From Nocardioides sp. TF02-7 (GTDB taxonomy: Bacteria; Actinomycetota; Actinomycetes; Propionibacteriales; Nocardioidaceae), in NCBI RefSeq assembly GCF_022437945.1, contig NZ_CP092535.1:930001-994000 (forward strand): a DNA stretch of 64,000 bases, written 5' to 3'. The translations under genes were made by a program, and so were the position numbers. The notes under the pieces were generated by a model, which ran no database searches, had not been told where the DNA came from, and saw only the letters and a list, made by a program, of their open reading frames with translations. Shown piece after piece: positions 55,149 through 64,000 of the stretch (within the stretch, counting starts at the first letter, position 1; each line of letters opens with the position of its first letter).

Positions 55149-56297
55149 TCAGCCCTTCCCGCGCTCCCGGGTGAGCTCGAACCCCGCGCACTCCGGAATG
55201 CGGCCAGTGAGCACGTCGGGATCCTCGGCCGCGACGGCAGCCTCGAACCCGATCGCCGTGTACCCCGGCGGTCGCTCGATCCACTTCCCTGGTCGCAGCG
55301 TCAGTACGCCGTCCCGATACGTCCCGGTCAGCCGGTAGCTCCCCTCCGCCAAGGCCGCATCCTCGGCCGACGGCCCGAAGCCGAACACCGCGCGCACCTT
55401 CGACGGGCTGCCCTCCACCGGCTGGATCACCAGGCGGCCGGCAGCGACGTTGCCTCCGCACGTGTAGTCGCCGCTCCACCGCCCGAGGACGGACCGCCGG
55501 TCGAGGTCGCGACGCGGTTCGGGCTGATCGGCGTCCGCCTCAGAAGCGGCGATCTGTTGGACGAACTCGCCGAGGATCTTCGAAGCCGGGACGACGAGCA
55601 CGGCCAACGCGACCGCGACGCCGACGACAACGGCGAGGAGGCGCGCGAGGCCGGACGACTTCTTCGTACGCCGCGCGGCCGGCGTCGCTGCTCGTCGCGG
55701 CCGAGCGTTCACCGGACGCCTCGGCTCAGGTGCCGTCGCCGACCGCAGCGCGGCATCGAGCTCGAGGCACGTCATCCGGCGGCTCGCCTCGTCCAGGACG
55801 GCAGGACGTGTCGTCAGCATCTGGACGACGTTGCTCAGCGAGCAGAGCATCACGTCGCGCGTCCACCCGGTGACCGGCTCCTCGCGGGCAAAGCAGAGCA
55901 CAGGGAAGACCTGCGTCGGTGGCACCGCCCTCGTGAGCCCCGCAACCGCGAGCGCCGCCTCGGCCACCCCGTTGACCGCCGGCTCGCGGCGCCGCCCGTT
56001 CAGGCGGAGCGCGTCGTACTGCACGTCGATCCGCCCCGACCAGTTCTTGCTGTCGATGACGAACACACCCGGCGGACCGACGACGACGTGGTCGACGTTC
56101 GCGAACCGTCGCCCCGGCCAGCGGAGGTCGTGGAACACCGTCCACGAGTCCGCCGGCAGTGCCGCCAGCGCCGCGGCCGTCGCGCGCTCGCCCTCCGCAC
56201 CCTTGTCGTAGTGCGCGGCTGCGCGGCTCAAGCGCTCGGCCTTCTCCCGCATCCGACGAGCAGCCTCGCTCGCTGACTCCCCTGCCACCGCTCCCAC
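55149..56297 (-). CDS. NERD-domain (nuclease-related) membrane protein
   Basis: About 382 residues, intact. GTG 56297 or 56288, both just after GGGAGG, are better starts than the far upstream GTG at 56423. The N-terminal NERD domain (PF08378) shows GAEGERATAAALAALPADSW, WPGRRFANVDHVVVGPPGVF and VIDSKNWSGRIDVQYDALRL, holding the D-x-K type nuclease-like core (DHVV...DSKNW). A basic linker precedes one membrane segment (ARLLAVVVGVAVALAVLVVP) and an exported beta domain (LGRWSGDYTCGGNVAAGRLV, YRLTGTYRDGVLTLRPGKWI). NERD domains often sit with helicases in DNA-processing and defence loci. Divergent from the PLD-helicase at 56413, about 115 bp apart. Confidence 0.82.
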   Translation of the reverse strand: MGAVAGESASEAARRMREKAERLSRAAAHYDKGAEGERATAAALAALPADSWTVFHDLRWPGRRFANVDHVVVGPPGVFVIDSKNWSGRIDVQYDALRLNGRRREPAVNGVAEAALAVAGLTRAVPPTQVFPVLCFAREEPVTGWTRDVMLCSLSNVVQMLTTRPAVLDEASRRMTCLELDAALRSATAPEPRRPVNARPRRAATPAARRTKKSSGLARLLAVVVGVAVALAVLVVPASKILGEFVQQIAASEADADQPEPRRDLDRRSVLGRWSGDYTCGGNVAAGRLVIQPVEGSPSKVRAVFGFGPSAEDAALAEGSYRLTGTYRDGVLTLRPGKWIERPPGYTAIGFEAAVAAEDPDVLTGRIPECAGFELTRERGKG

Positions 56298-56412
56298 CTC
56301 CCGCGGGAGGTTACGTGCGGCGGTCGCCGTCGGTCGCCCGTTCGCCGAAACCGGCCGCTGCCGACCGAAGCGAACAACGGGAGTCGCGCGATAACCCGGG
56401 TATGCGCCGGCC

Positions 56413-59400
56413 GTGCCTGGCAAGCTCCTCGCCGTGGAACCAGGGCTCTACGAATCACTCGTCACGCAGGCACTGCACGGCCAGCTGGCCACGACGACGC
56501 TCGAGTCCACGATCCGCGCCGTGGATGCGGCAGAGGAGCCTCACGTCCTGGCTCGTCACGTCGGCGCGGTGGTTCAACGGCACCTCGAGTCGATCACTGA
56601 CCCCGACGCCCGGCTGCGCGCTGTGAACGACGTTCTGGCGGCGTTGGAGCCCGCCGAGACGGTGCTCCCGCCCAGTCGTGAGCTGATCTCGGCGCTCGAA
56701 CCAGTCGACCTAGGTGCCGCGCGGCGCTTCGACACCCGACCACGGACGCCGCTGTCCGAGCCGGCTCTCCTCACCAACGCCCGCGACGAGCCGAATCTGG
56801 CAGCTGAGCTCAAGGCAGAGATGGCTTCTGCCGACTCGGTCGATCTGCTCTGCGCCTTCGTCAAGTGGTACGGCGTCCGCCTGCTGGAGGCCGAGTTGAC
56901 CGAGTTGCGCGCGGCCGGAATCCCGTTGCGAGTCGTCACGACCACCTACTTGGGATCGACCGAACGTCGAGCCCTCGATCGCATGGTCCGCGACTTCGGC
57001 GCCGAGGTGCGCATCCAGTACGACGCACAGCGCACTCGGCTGCACGCCAAGGCGTGGCTGTTCCGTCGGGCCACGGGCTTCGACACGGCATACGTCGGAT
57101 CGTCCAATCTCTCGCGCGCCGCGCTCCTCGATGGAGTGGAGTGGAACGTCCGGCTGTCCCGCGTGTCGACGCCCACCCTGCTGCAGAAGTTTGAGGCGAC
57201 GTTCGACTCCTACTGGAGTGACTCCAGCTTCGAGCGCTATGACCCCGACCTGGATCGCGATCGGCTTGACGATGCTCTCGCCGAGGCGGCCGGCCGGAAG
57301 ACGCACGACAACGTCACGATCTCGCTGTCGGGTCTCGAAGTGCGGCCGTTCTCCTATCAGGCGGAGATGCTTGAGGCGATCGAGGCCGAACGCGTCGTGC
57401 ACGACCGGCACCGCAACCTCGTTGTCGCCGCCACCGGCACTGGCAAGACCGTCATTGCCGCGCTCGACTACCGACGGCTGTGCGAAGCGCAAGCTGGAGC
57501 CCGCCCCTCGCTCCTCTTCGTTGCTCATCGCAGGGAGATTCTTGACCAGTCCCTACGGACCTACCGGGAGGTGCTGGCGGACGGCAGCTTCGGAGAGCGG
57601 TACTTCGGCAATATGAGGCCGGAACGCTGGCAGCATGTCTTCGCGAGCGTGCAGTCGCTGACGTCGTACGGCGTCGCGAACCTGCCGCCGGACCACTTCG
57701 AGGTCGTCGTCATCGACGAGTTCCACCACGCCGCGGCGGCGACGTACCGTCAGCTCCTCAACCACCTTGCGCCTCGGGAACTTCTGGGACTGACGGCGAC
57801 ACCTGAACGAGCCGACGGGATCGATGTCCGGGCGGAGTTCTTCGACGGGCGCACTGCGGCCGAGCTCCGCTTGTGGGACGCACTCGGGGCAGACCTACTC
57901 TGCCCGTTCCACTACTTCGCGGTCTCCGACAACACCGACCTGACGGCCCTGACGTGGTCACGCGGTCGCTACGACGAGACCGAGCTGTCGAATCTCTACA
58001 CCGGCAATCGGGCACGAGCCGAGATCATCCTGCGGGAGTTGCGCGACAAAGTGCTGGACCTCGGCAGCATGCGGGGGCTCGGGTTCTGCGTCGGTGTGCA
58101 GCACGCCCGCTACATGGCTGAGGTCTTCAACGAAGCCGGCATCCCGGCGGCCGCGGTGAGCGGCGAGACGTCGCCAGCAGATCGACAGCAGGCGCTGGCT
58201 GATCTACGTGCCCGTCGGTTGAACATCCTCTTCTCCGCGGACGTGTTCAACGAGGGACTGGACCTTCCCGAGGTCGACACTGTCCTGCTGCTCAGGCCGA
58301 CCGACAGCGCGACGATCTTCCTGCAGCAACTCGGTCGTGGGCTTCGCCGAACGCGCGACAAGGCCGTTCTCACGGTGCTCGACTTCGTCGGCTACCAGCA
58401 CCGCCAGTTCAAGTGGGACCAGAAGCTGCGTGCTCTCACCGGCCACACCAAGAAGCGCTTGACGAAGGACATCGAGGATGGCTTCCCGTTCCTGCCGTCC
58501 GGCTGCCAGATCGTCCTCGACCGGCAGTCGCAACAGACGATCCTGGAGAACATCAGGTCGCAGATCACGACGCGGTGGAGCCAGATCGTCGGCGAACTGC
58601 GCACTGTCGGCGACATCGACCTGGCGACCTTCCTCGACGAGTCCGGCATCGAGCTTGCCGACATCCTCCGCCGCGGCAGCCACTCGTGGACCCGCGCTCG
58701 CCGCGACGCCCGTCTGCCGACCCCGCCCGGCAGCGCGTTGGAGGAGAAGCTGCTCCGACGGGTTCGGGCCTTCGCGCACATCGATGACCGACTGCGCCTC
58801 CAGGCCTACAGCCGCGTGCTCGACGACAACGCCCCGCACTACTCGGAGATGTCGCCGCTCGAGCAGCGAATGGCTCAGATGCTCTTCTTCTCGCTCTGGC
58901 CCGACGGCGGAGGCCACGCGACGATCGACGAAGGACTCGCCGCCCTCCGCCACGAGCGAGCGACGCGCGAGGAACTTCGCAGCGTCATCGACATCTCCTT
59001 CGACGCCGCCCGCCACCAGGCACTCGAGCTGACCGGCTCGCTCCTCGACGTCCCGCTGCGTGTCCATGCGCGCTATCAGCGCGAGGAGGTGCTCGCCGCC
59101 CTCGGCTACGCGTCCCTCCAGCGCCGCCCGAACTCGTTCCGCGAGGGCGTCCTCTACGTCCCCGAGCGCAACGTCGACGCCTTCTTTGTCAACCTGAAGA
59201 AGTCGGAGGAGGAGTTCTCGCCGACCACGATGTATCGCGACTACCCGATCAGCCCGACCCTGTTCCACTGGGAGTCGCAGTCGGGCACGAGCGTCGCCTC
59301 ACCAACCGGGCACCGCTACCTCAACGGCACGAGCACCGTCCTGCTGTTCGTCCGCGAGACGAAGAAGGACGACTTCGGCACCGCCCCTTACCTCTTCCTC

Positions 59401-59514
59401 GGGCCGGCCACCTACGTAAGCCACCAAGGCGAGCGGCCGATCGCCATCACGTGGAAGCTCGAGCACGCCATGCCGATCGACTTCTACAACGCCGCGGCGG
59501 TGGCGGCGCAGTAG
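56413..59514 (+). CDS. PLD nuclease-SF2 helicase-DUF3427 protein
   Basis: 1,033 residues, intact; GTG 56413, with GTG 56434 (MEPGLYESLVTQALHGQL) a likely true start. Domains: N-terminal helical part; phospholipase-D nuclease with His211 and Lys213 (RLHAKAWLFRR) and VGSSNLSRAALLDGVEWNVR; SF2 helicase with Walker A AATGTGKT (Lys345), DEFHH (435-439), GLTATPERADG, FSADVFNEGLDLPEVD and QLGRGLRRTRD; then DUF3427 (SFREGVLYVPERNVDAFFVN, FHWESQSGTSVASPTGHRYL) to the end. Such fusions are recurrent in bacterial restriction and defence islands and act on DNA. Codons are less GC-biased than in the left part of the window, suggesting acquisition. No dedicated methylase beside it. Confidence 0.9.
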   Translation: MPGKLLAVEPGLYESLVTQALHGQLATTTLESTIRAVDAAEEPHVLARHVGAVVQRHLESITDPDARLRAVNDVLAALEPAETVLPPSRELISALEPVDLGAARRFDTRPRTPLSEPALLTNARDEPNLAAELKAEMASADSVDLLCAFVKWYGVRLLEAELTELRAAGIPLRVVTTTYLGSTERRALDRMVRDFGAEVRIQYDAQRTRLHAKAWLFRRATGFDTAYVGSSNLSRAALLDGVEWNVRLSRVSTPTLLQKFEATFDSYWSDSSFERYDPDLDRDRLDDALAEAAGRKTHDNVTISLSGLEVRPFSYQAEMLEAIEAERVVHDRHRNLVVAATGTGKTVIAALDYRRLCEAQAGARPSLLFVAHRREILDQSLRTYREVLADGSFGERYFGNMRPERWQHVFASVQSLTSYGVANLPPDHFEVVVIDEFHHAAAATYRQLLNHLAPRELLGLTATPERADGIDVRAEFFDGRTAAELRLWDALGADLLCPFHYFAVSDNTDLTALTWSRGRYDETELSNLYTGNRARAEIILRELRDKVLDLGSMRGLGFCVGVQHARYMAEVFNEAGIPAAAVSGETSPADRQQALADLRARRLNILFSADVFNEGLDLPEVDTVLLLRPTDSATIFLQQLGRGLRRTRDKAVLTVLDFVGYQHRQFKWDQKLRALTGHTKKRLTKDIEDGFPFLPSGCQIVLDRQSQQTILENIRSQITTRWSQIVGELRTVGDIDLATFLDESGIELADILRRGSHSWTRARRDARLPTPPGSALEEKLLRRVRAFAHIDDRLRLQAYSRVLDDNAPHYSEMSPLEQRMAQMLFFSLWPDGGGHATIDEGLAALRHERATREELRSVIDISFDAARHQALELTGSLLDVPLRVHARYQREEVLAALGYASLQRRPNSFREGVLYVPERNVDAFFVNLKKSEEEFSPTTMYRDYPISPTLFHWESQSGTSVASPTGHRYLNGTSTVLLFVRETKKDDFGTAPYLFLGPATYVSHQGERPIAITWKLEHAMPIDFYNAAAVAAQ

Positions 59515-59663
59515 GCATCCGTCGGCGATCAGGGAGCGGGCCACCCAGGTCATACCGCCCAGAATGACGCAAGAAGCCCTCGTCACGGCACCAGCTGTGT
59601 TGCACGGTCACTGTCGCACCGCAACTGGCTATGGTTCGGAGAACATCAATCACTGGGGTACCG

Positions 59664-59987
59664 ATGACTGAAATAGTTGAGTTCGAGACTGCCGACGGAC
59701 CTGTGCTGGTCGAAGTGCATGACGCAGACAGGGGCGGCTATGAGCGCGTCGCTCGCGATTCAGACGTGATCTTCCGTGCCAGCGCGACGTTCAATGAGGC
59801 ACTGCAGACCATCCGCGCGGCCGCAGAGGCGGTATCAGACACAGCACATAATCTGGCCCGAGCGCCGGAATCACTCGAAGTCACATTCGGAATCAAGTTC
59901 ACTGCCTCCGCAGGGGTTATCGTCGCGTCCGGCTCAGGTGAAGCTAGCCTCGTGGTGAAGATGACGTGGTCGAGCTCGCGTTCATAG
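59664..59987 (+). CDS. Trypsin-co-occurring domain 1 (Trypco1/CU044_2847) protein
   Basis: 107 residues, intact, ATG 59664; an in-frame ATG at 59631 is less likely since TATGGT there fits a -10 hexamer. Sequence: EIVEFETADGPVLVEVHDAD, VIFRASATFNEALQTIRAAA, ARAPESLEVTFGIKFTASAG and VIVASGSGEASLVVKMTW. The ending EVTFGIKFTASAGVIVASG with a final beta strand is the Trypco1 signature (I recall PF19493). These small proteins are named for occurring beside trypsin-like conflict proteins and are thought to be their regulator, adaptor or processed partner. Its last 22 bases overlap the start of the trypsin-STAND gene, so the two are co-translated. Confidence 0.85.
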   Translation: MTEIVEFETADGPVLVEVHDADRGGYERVARDSDVIFRASATFNEALQTIRAAAEAVSDTAHNLARAPESLEVTFGIKFTASAGVIVASGSGEASLVVKMTWSSSRS

Positions 59988-62900
59988 CCGCACCCTCGTC
60001 GGATAGTCACCCGCTGCACTCTGTCGCTCAGGTGCTTAGTCCCTCGGGCGGCCATGTCGGCATGGCGACGCTTGTCAACGACCGCGTCCTGTTGACCTGC
60101 GCCCACGTCGTATCCGCCATCGTGGGGCCGAACTTCCACCCCTCGAGTAGTCCGAGCACGACAGTTCAAGTGAGGTGGCCGACGCGCCCTGATCACGTTC
60201 AGAGGGCACAGGTCCTCGTCGAGGGATGGGCTGCCGAAGACGAGTTCGGGCGCGGGGATCTCGCCGTCCTCAAGCTCTCGGAGGCTCCGCCTGCGGAGGT
60301 AGGCGCGGCGGACTTCCTCTACGGGTCGAATCTCGAGTCGCACCCGTTTCGAGCATATGGCGCGCAACGGGACGGAACGCCAGTTCGCTGCGACGGCACC
60401 ATCAGGGGTCGAGAGGGCCCAGGAGGCACCTGGATTCGGATCGAGTCGAGAGCTGGCGTCGGGCCGACCCTCTCGCGCGGATTCTCTGGCACGGCAGTGT
60501 TTGACGCCGAAGCGGGTGGTGTCGTAGGGATCGTTGTTGCGCGCGACACGGAGGAGGAGGCGCGTTCTGCCTTCTTCCTACCGTCTGAACAGATCGCCGC
60601 GATATGGCGACCGCTCGAAGCGCACGTGCTGAGTGACTTCGAGCGCAGCATCGAAGCGCGTGAGCACTGGCTTCCCCGGGCCAGGGGGGTCGGCAGCAGC
60701 GCAGAGGACGGTTGGTTCTTTAGTGGTCGGCGCGCAATAGTCGACGAACTGACCGCAAGTGCTAGAGGTGTTCGGAGCCGAGGCAACTACTTCTGCGTTG
60801 CTGGTTCACCTGGAGCGGGCAAGTCTGCAATTCTCGCACGGCTACCGGTGATCGCGGATCGCAGATTGGCGACAATGGCGGCGCCCGGTATCGACGACCT
60901 CCGCCTGTCTGGCATAGACGTGATTGCCATCTACATGCGCCAAATGTCGTTCGCCGAAGTGCTCACCACCCTCGCGCGAAAACTCGGCACGGTTGCCGAG
61001 AGTGCGGAAAGGGATCATCGACGCCGTTCGCCGGCGCAGACGCGCGGGCCGGGCCCTAATCATCGTCTTAGATGGCCTCGACGAAGCGGCGGACACCGAC
61101 GCCCGGAAACGAATCGCTCGGGACCTGATTCGACGGCTTGGTAACGAAGCCCAGCGTCTCGGCATCACGGTGATCGTCTCGTGCCGATCCGGCATTCCTG
61201 CGAGTGAGAACGAAGAACTTATTCGCCTACTCGGTGGAAGTTGCGTGCGCGTGCAAGCCGATAGCGAAGAATATGTGTCGCTCGAGGATTTCATTGCATT
61301 CGCCGAAGCGCGTCTCCTCGACCATGAGGATAAAATGCCCATCTGGCGCGATGAAGACCGCGTTGTGGAGATTGCCGAAAAGGTCGCCAACGCGGCCTAT
61401 CCCGTGTACTTGGTTGCTCAGCTAGTGACCCGCTCACTGATCGATGATCCTAACCTGACCGAACGGGAGCTCGAGAATCGCACCTTTCCGCGCACGGTGG
61501 GCGAGGCTTTTGAGGAGTACCTTGCTCGATTCGGCGATGACGAACAGAAGCTACGCGACCTTTTGGCTGGATTGAGCCACGCCCGCGGAGCGGGCTTCAC
61601 CCTAGGGGCAACCTGGCTCGAGGTTGTGACGTGCGTGTCGGGCCGAACCTACAACGAGGAAGACCTGAACTGGCTCCTTAGGTCAGGAGCAGCCTTCCTG
61701 ATTGAGACGGTGGCAACCGACGAGGCTCCGCGATATCGCCTCTATCACCAAGCGCTCGTCGACATGCTTCAAGAACCCGAGGATGCCCCAGCGGTCTACC
61801 GCCTGATGCTGGGTCGGGTTGCGGCTAGCGCCGACGACGGGTACCTGCGAACCCACCTCTCAGGGCACGCCGTTGCTGCTGGGATGATTTCTGAGTTTCT
61901 TTTAGACCCCACCGCAGTCACTGCTTGCGACATCACCGTCGCATTACGGGATGCGGCACGCGCCGGACGGGGAATTTCTGCCGCGGCCGACAAGGCGCGT
62001 CTGGCGCTATCAAGCGTCGCGTTCGAGCTCGAGACACGGCCCGACAGCGAACGTCGGGCGTACTTGAGCCTCGCGGGTCACCAGTACGACGTCCCTAGCT
62101 TCCGAGGACGAGCCGAGCACTCGTGGTGGAACGCATGGTACGCAGACTGGGACGTAGCGAGCGAGCACATGCTTGTTGAGCGCGGCCGTCCCTATACCGA
62201 AGTCACGGTCGTAAAGTCCGGAAACGACGACTTGATCGTCGCGGCAGATGCGGATGGCGTGGTGAACTTTCGATGGGCGGACGACCGAGCGGAAGCGTTC
62301 AGCCAACTCTCGCTCGGCGCGGTGATCACATGCTTGACCGCTTCTGCCGCCGGCGATCAGTTTGTTGTCGGCGTCGGCACTGACATCGGAGACGTCTATG
62401 TCTGGGACAGCCGGCATCAGACAGCACGCAGAATCACGCAGCTCGATGGAAGTGTCACTTCCATCAGTATCCGGCAGCGACACCAGACTAGGTTCGAAGT
62501 ACTCGCAACGAGTAGCGACGGGTCGGTCGAAAAACAAGAGCGCTCACTAACCCGCCGCATCTCGCGTGCGACTGGTCATATTGGAATCGCTGCAATGTCA
62601 TGCTGCTTTGTTTCGGCCCGGGACACGTTCATTGCAGTGGGCACGGCTGGGTCCGGGATCAAAATGCTCCGTCACGAGGACTTATCCGCTGACTCAGCAC
62701 TTGGAGCACCAGATGCCGGATACGTCGATGCCCTGTACCCAGCGAGATTTGCGGCAGACCAGGAACTCTCGGTAGTCGCCGCGGGTACCGCAGCGTTTGG
62801 CGTTTGGGGGCTCGAGTTTGGGTTCTTGCGTGAGCAGTTCTTGGACAGTTCATGGTCGGGCCGCGGCTCGACGCTTTTACCGAGAAAGTAGACAGGTTGG

Positions 62901-63904
62901 CCGCCGCGGCCAGTGGCCGGTCTATCTATGCGCAGTACGGGCCCGCCGGGGCTATCCACACACTGCGCGGACATGAAGACGAGGTTCGCGGGATGGCGCT
63001 CCTCCGCCCCGATGGCCGGGTTGAGTTGGTTAGCGTTTCTAGCGATGGCTCTATGCGGAGGTGGCCCCTCAGCATTGACGCGGCCACCTCCGACCGAAGA
63101 CGGGACGCCACGCGCCATCGACTCCTTGCGCTGAGCGGCCATGACACTGAAGCCGTCGTGTCGAACAGCAATGGAGAAACTCTCGTCGTCTCTCGAGGAG
63201 GCGCGGCCACGCTGAGCGGGCTACCTGAGATCAAGTCGGCCCACTTCGTTTCGAGTGATCAACTGATGATCCAAGAGTCGACTCTCGCGATACGGGAGAT
63301 CAAACGGGAACGTGGAACTTGGTCAGTTCAGTCTTCGTCTATTGACCCGGCAGCTGGCGTCCATGTAGAAGTTCCTCAAGCCGAAGGTTCCCCCTGGCAC
63401 TTTGAGCAGCCCCTTGAAGTAGATGATGGCTATGTAAGCATCGGAGATAGCGGCGATTCGGCGACCTTCGTGAGTGAGCTCGCGAATGTTGTTCTTGCGC
63501 AGGACATAGACGCCCTCTACCGACTTGATTCGTCCGATTCGACAATTGTGCTTCTTGTGTGTGACCCAGATGGTGTCGCGATCGTGAAGGGCAGTGTCTC
63601 AAGTGCCGCCTACTCCGGCTGGCAGTGGCACGTGGTCTGTCAACGTCGCGACTTCTCCATCAACGACTCCGATTCGCTGGCGACGACGGTGTTGTCGAAC
63701 GGTGCGGAAATCCGCGTCATCGTTGCCGACACCAGCGCAATGAGCGTCTTGGGCCCAGAGTTGGAAGAACTGGGACGGATCGAGATCGGCGGGGGCGCAG
63801 CGCGTGGTCTCCACATCACGCCGAGACTTGATGATTACAACCGATTCAATTTCGCATTGCAGAAGCGCGCGGGCTTGATCATCGGTGAGTTCCTTCTTGA
63901 ATAG
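59966..63904 (+). CDS. Trypsin-STAND NTPase-WD40 conflict protein (NLR-like), two frameshifts
   Basis: About 1,312 residues after repair, GTG 59966. Residues 10-215: trypsin-like protease with His47 (LLTCAHVV), Asp98 (RGDLAVLKL) and Ser174 (RGFSGTAVFD). About 275-600: STAND/NACHT-type NTPase with Walker A GSPGAGKS (280-287, Lys286) and Walker B LIIVLDGLDE (about 364-373), then winged-helix and helical parts. From about 740: WD40-like beta-propeller (DLIVAADADGVVNFRWADDR, DIGDVYVWDSRHQTARRITQ, IHTLRGHEDEVRGMALLRPD, VELVSVSSDGSMRRWPLSID). Breaks: AAA at about 61007-61009 should be AA; one G is missing near 62855 (SSWSGPRLDAFTEKVD), which otherwise ends the chain at 62891. Likely senses a threat by the propeller, oligomerises by NTP binding and activates the protease. 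Confidence 0.85.
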
Positions 63905-64000
63905 CCGATGAGCGCAAGTCGCAACTGTTCTCCGCGACAAGACATCTTCTGACAGGCCCTGGGCGTTGCATGAGCCATCGAGCAGGGGCACCCACGACGA
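63905..64000. other. Right-edge sequence without recognised feature
   Basis: 96 bases after the stop of the trypsin-STAND gene. No start with a ribosome site, no clear hairpin and no recognised motif. A downstream gene may begin beyond the edge. Confidence 0.5.

Noticed and set aside
59966..61144. Trypsin domain as a separate short protein with the STAND part as another gene
   Set aside because: The break falls in an AAA run like the other artefacts and no ribosome site or start precedes the NTPase Walker B region.
1..64000. Widespread pseudogenes
   Set aside because: Nearly every break is one base in a homopolymer and is repaired to a full active-site motif, which points to sequence error.
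1..64000. tRNA or rRNA genes and prophage
   Set aside because: No cloverleaf-like sequence with a TTC arm, no rRNA motif, and no integrase, capsid or terminase gene was found by eye.

Overview
The window looks like chromosomal DNA of a high-GC actinobacterium, most probably a Nocardioides-like member of the Propionibacteriales. Support comes from GC-rich codons (45 of 60 bases are G or C at 3001-3060), an SigE-family ECF sigma factor, a WS/DGAT acyltransferase, an Lsr2-type DNA-binding tail, Excalibur modules, a DUF222/HNH protein, a SAM-IV riboswitch and frequent leaderless starts. No rRNA, tRNA, prophage, complete insertion sequence or CRISPR array was seen. Genus-level assignment is inference.

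The sequence carries about 40 single-base frameshifts inside otherwise well-conserved genes. Nearly all are one extra base in a C/G (rarely A) run, and removing that base restores the family motif. I read these as sequencing or assembly errors, not pseudogenes, and I annotate the affected genes as single coding regions spanning the break.

Layout. 0-3.5 kb: the N-terminal part of helicase HrpA, a sigma factor with its membrane partner, and ornithine aminotransferase. 3.5-3.65 kb: a 32-bp-pitch inverted repeat array. 3.7-8.7 kb: a TetR regulator divergent from a Baeyer-Villiger-type monooxygenase and SDR operon, a ThrE-type exporter and a DUF402 protein. 8.7-12.5 kb: an acyl-CoA desaturase/reductase operon and a FUSC-type transporter. 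12.6-17 kb: glutamate-cysteine ligase family, DinB2 polymerase and wax ester synthase. 17-24.2 kb: solitary DNA methyltransferase, NAGPA-type glycosidase, a lipoprotein, mismatch glycosylase, SAM methyltransferase, hemerythrin and Gfo/Idh oxidoreductase. 24.5-29.3 kb: SIR2 protein, SDR, ERCC4-Lsr2 nuclease and two secreted thermonucleases. 29.5-38.3 kb: HtrA-like protease, hypothetical genes, GGDEF-EAL protein, 4-alpha-glucanotransferase and a TrmB/LuxR regulator. 38.4-43.8 kb: a large subtilase and an SOS-box-controlled DUF222/HNH protein. 44.2-44.9 kb: a VOC gene flanked by two copies of a palindromic element. 44.9-46.1 kb: N-formylglutamate amidohydrolase behind a SAM-IV riboswitch. 46.1-55.1 kb: membrane, secreted and unknown proteins.

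The right end (about 56.4-64 kb) has visibly lower GC (31 of 60 at 61321-61380) and looks acquired. It encodes a PLD-helicase-DUF3427 protein (next to a NERD-domain gene at 55.1 kb) and then a two-gene conflict module. That module is a small Trypco1 protein overlapping a trypsin-STAND NTPase-WD40 protein, an NLR-like architecture. This module is the best candidate for a little-described defence system in the window.
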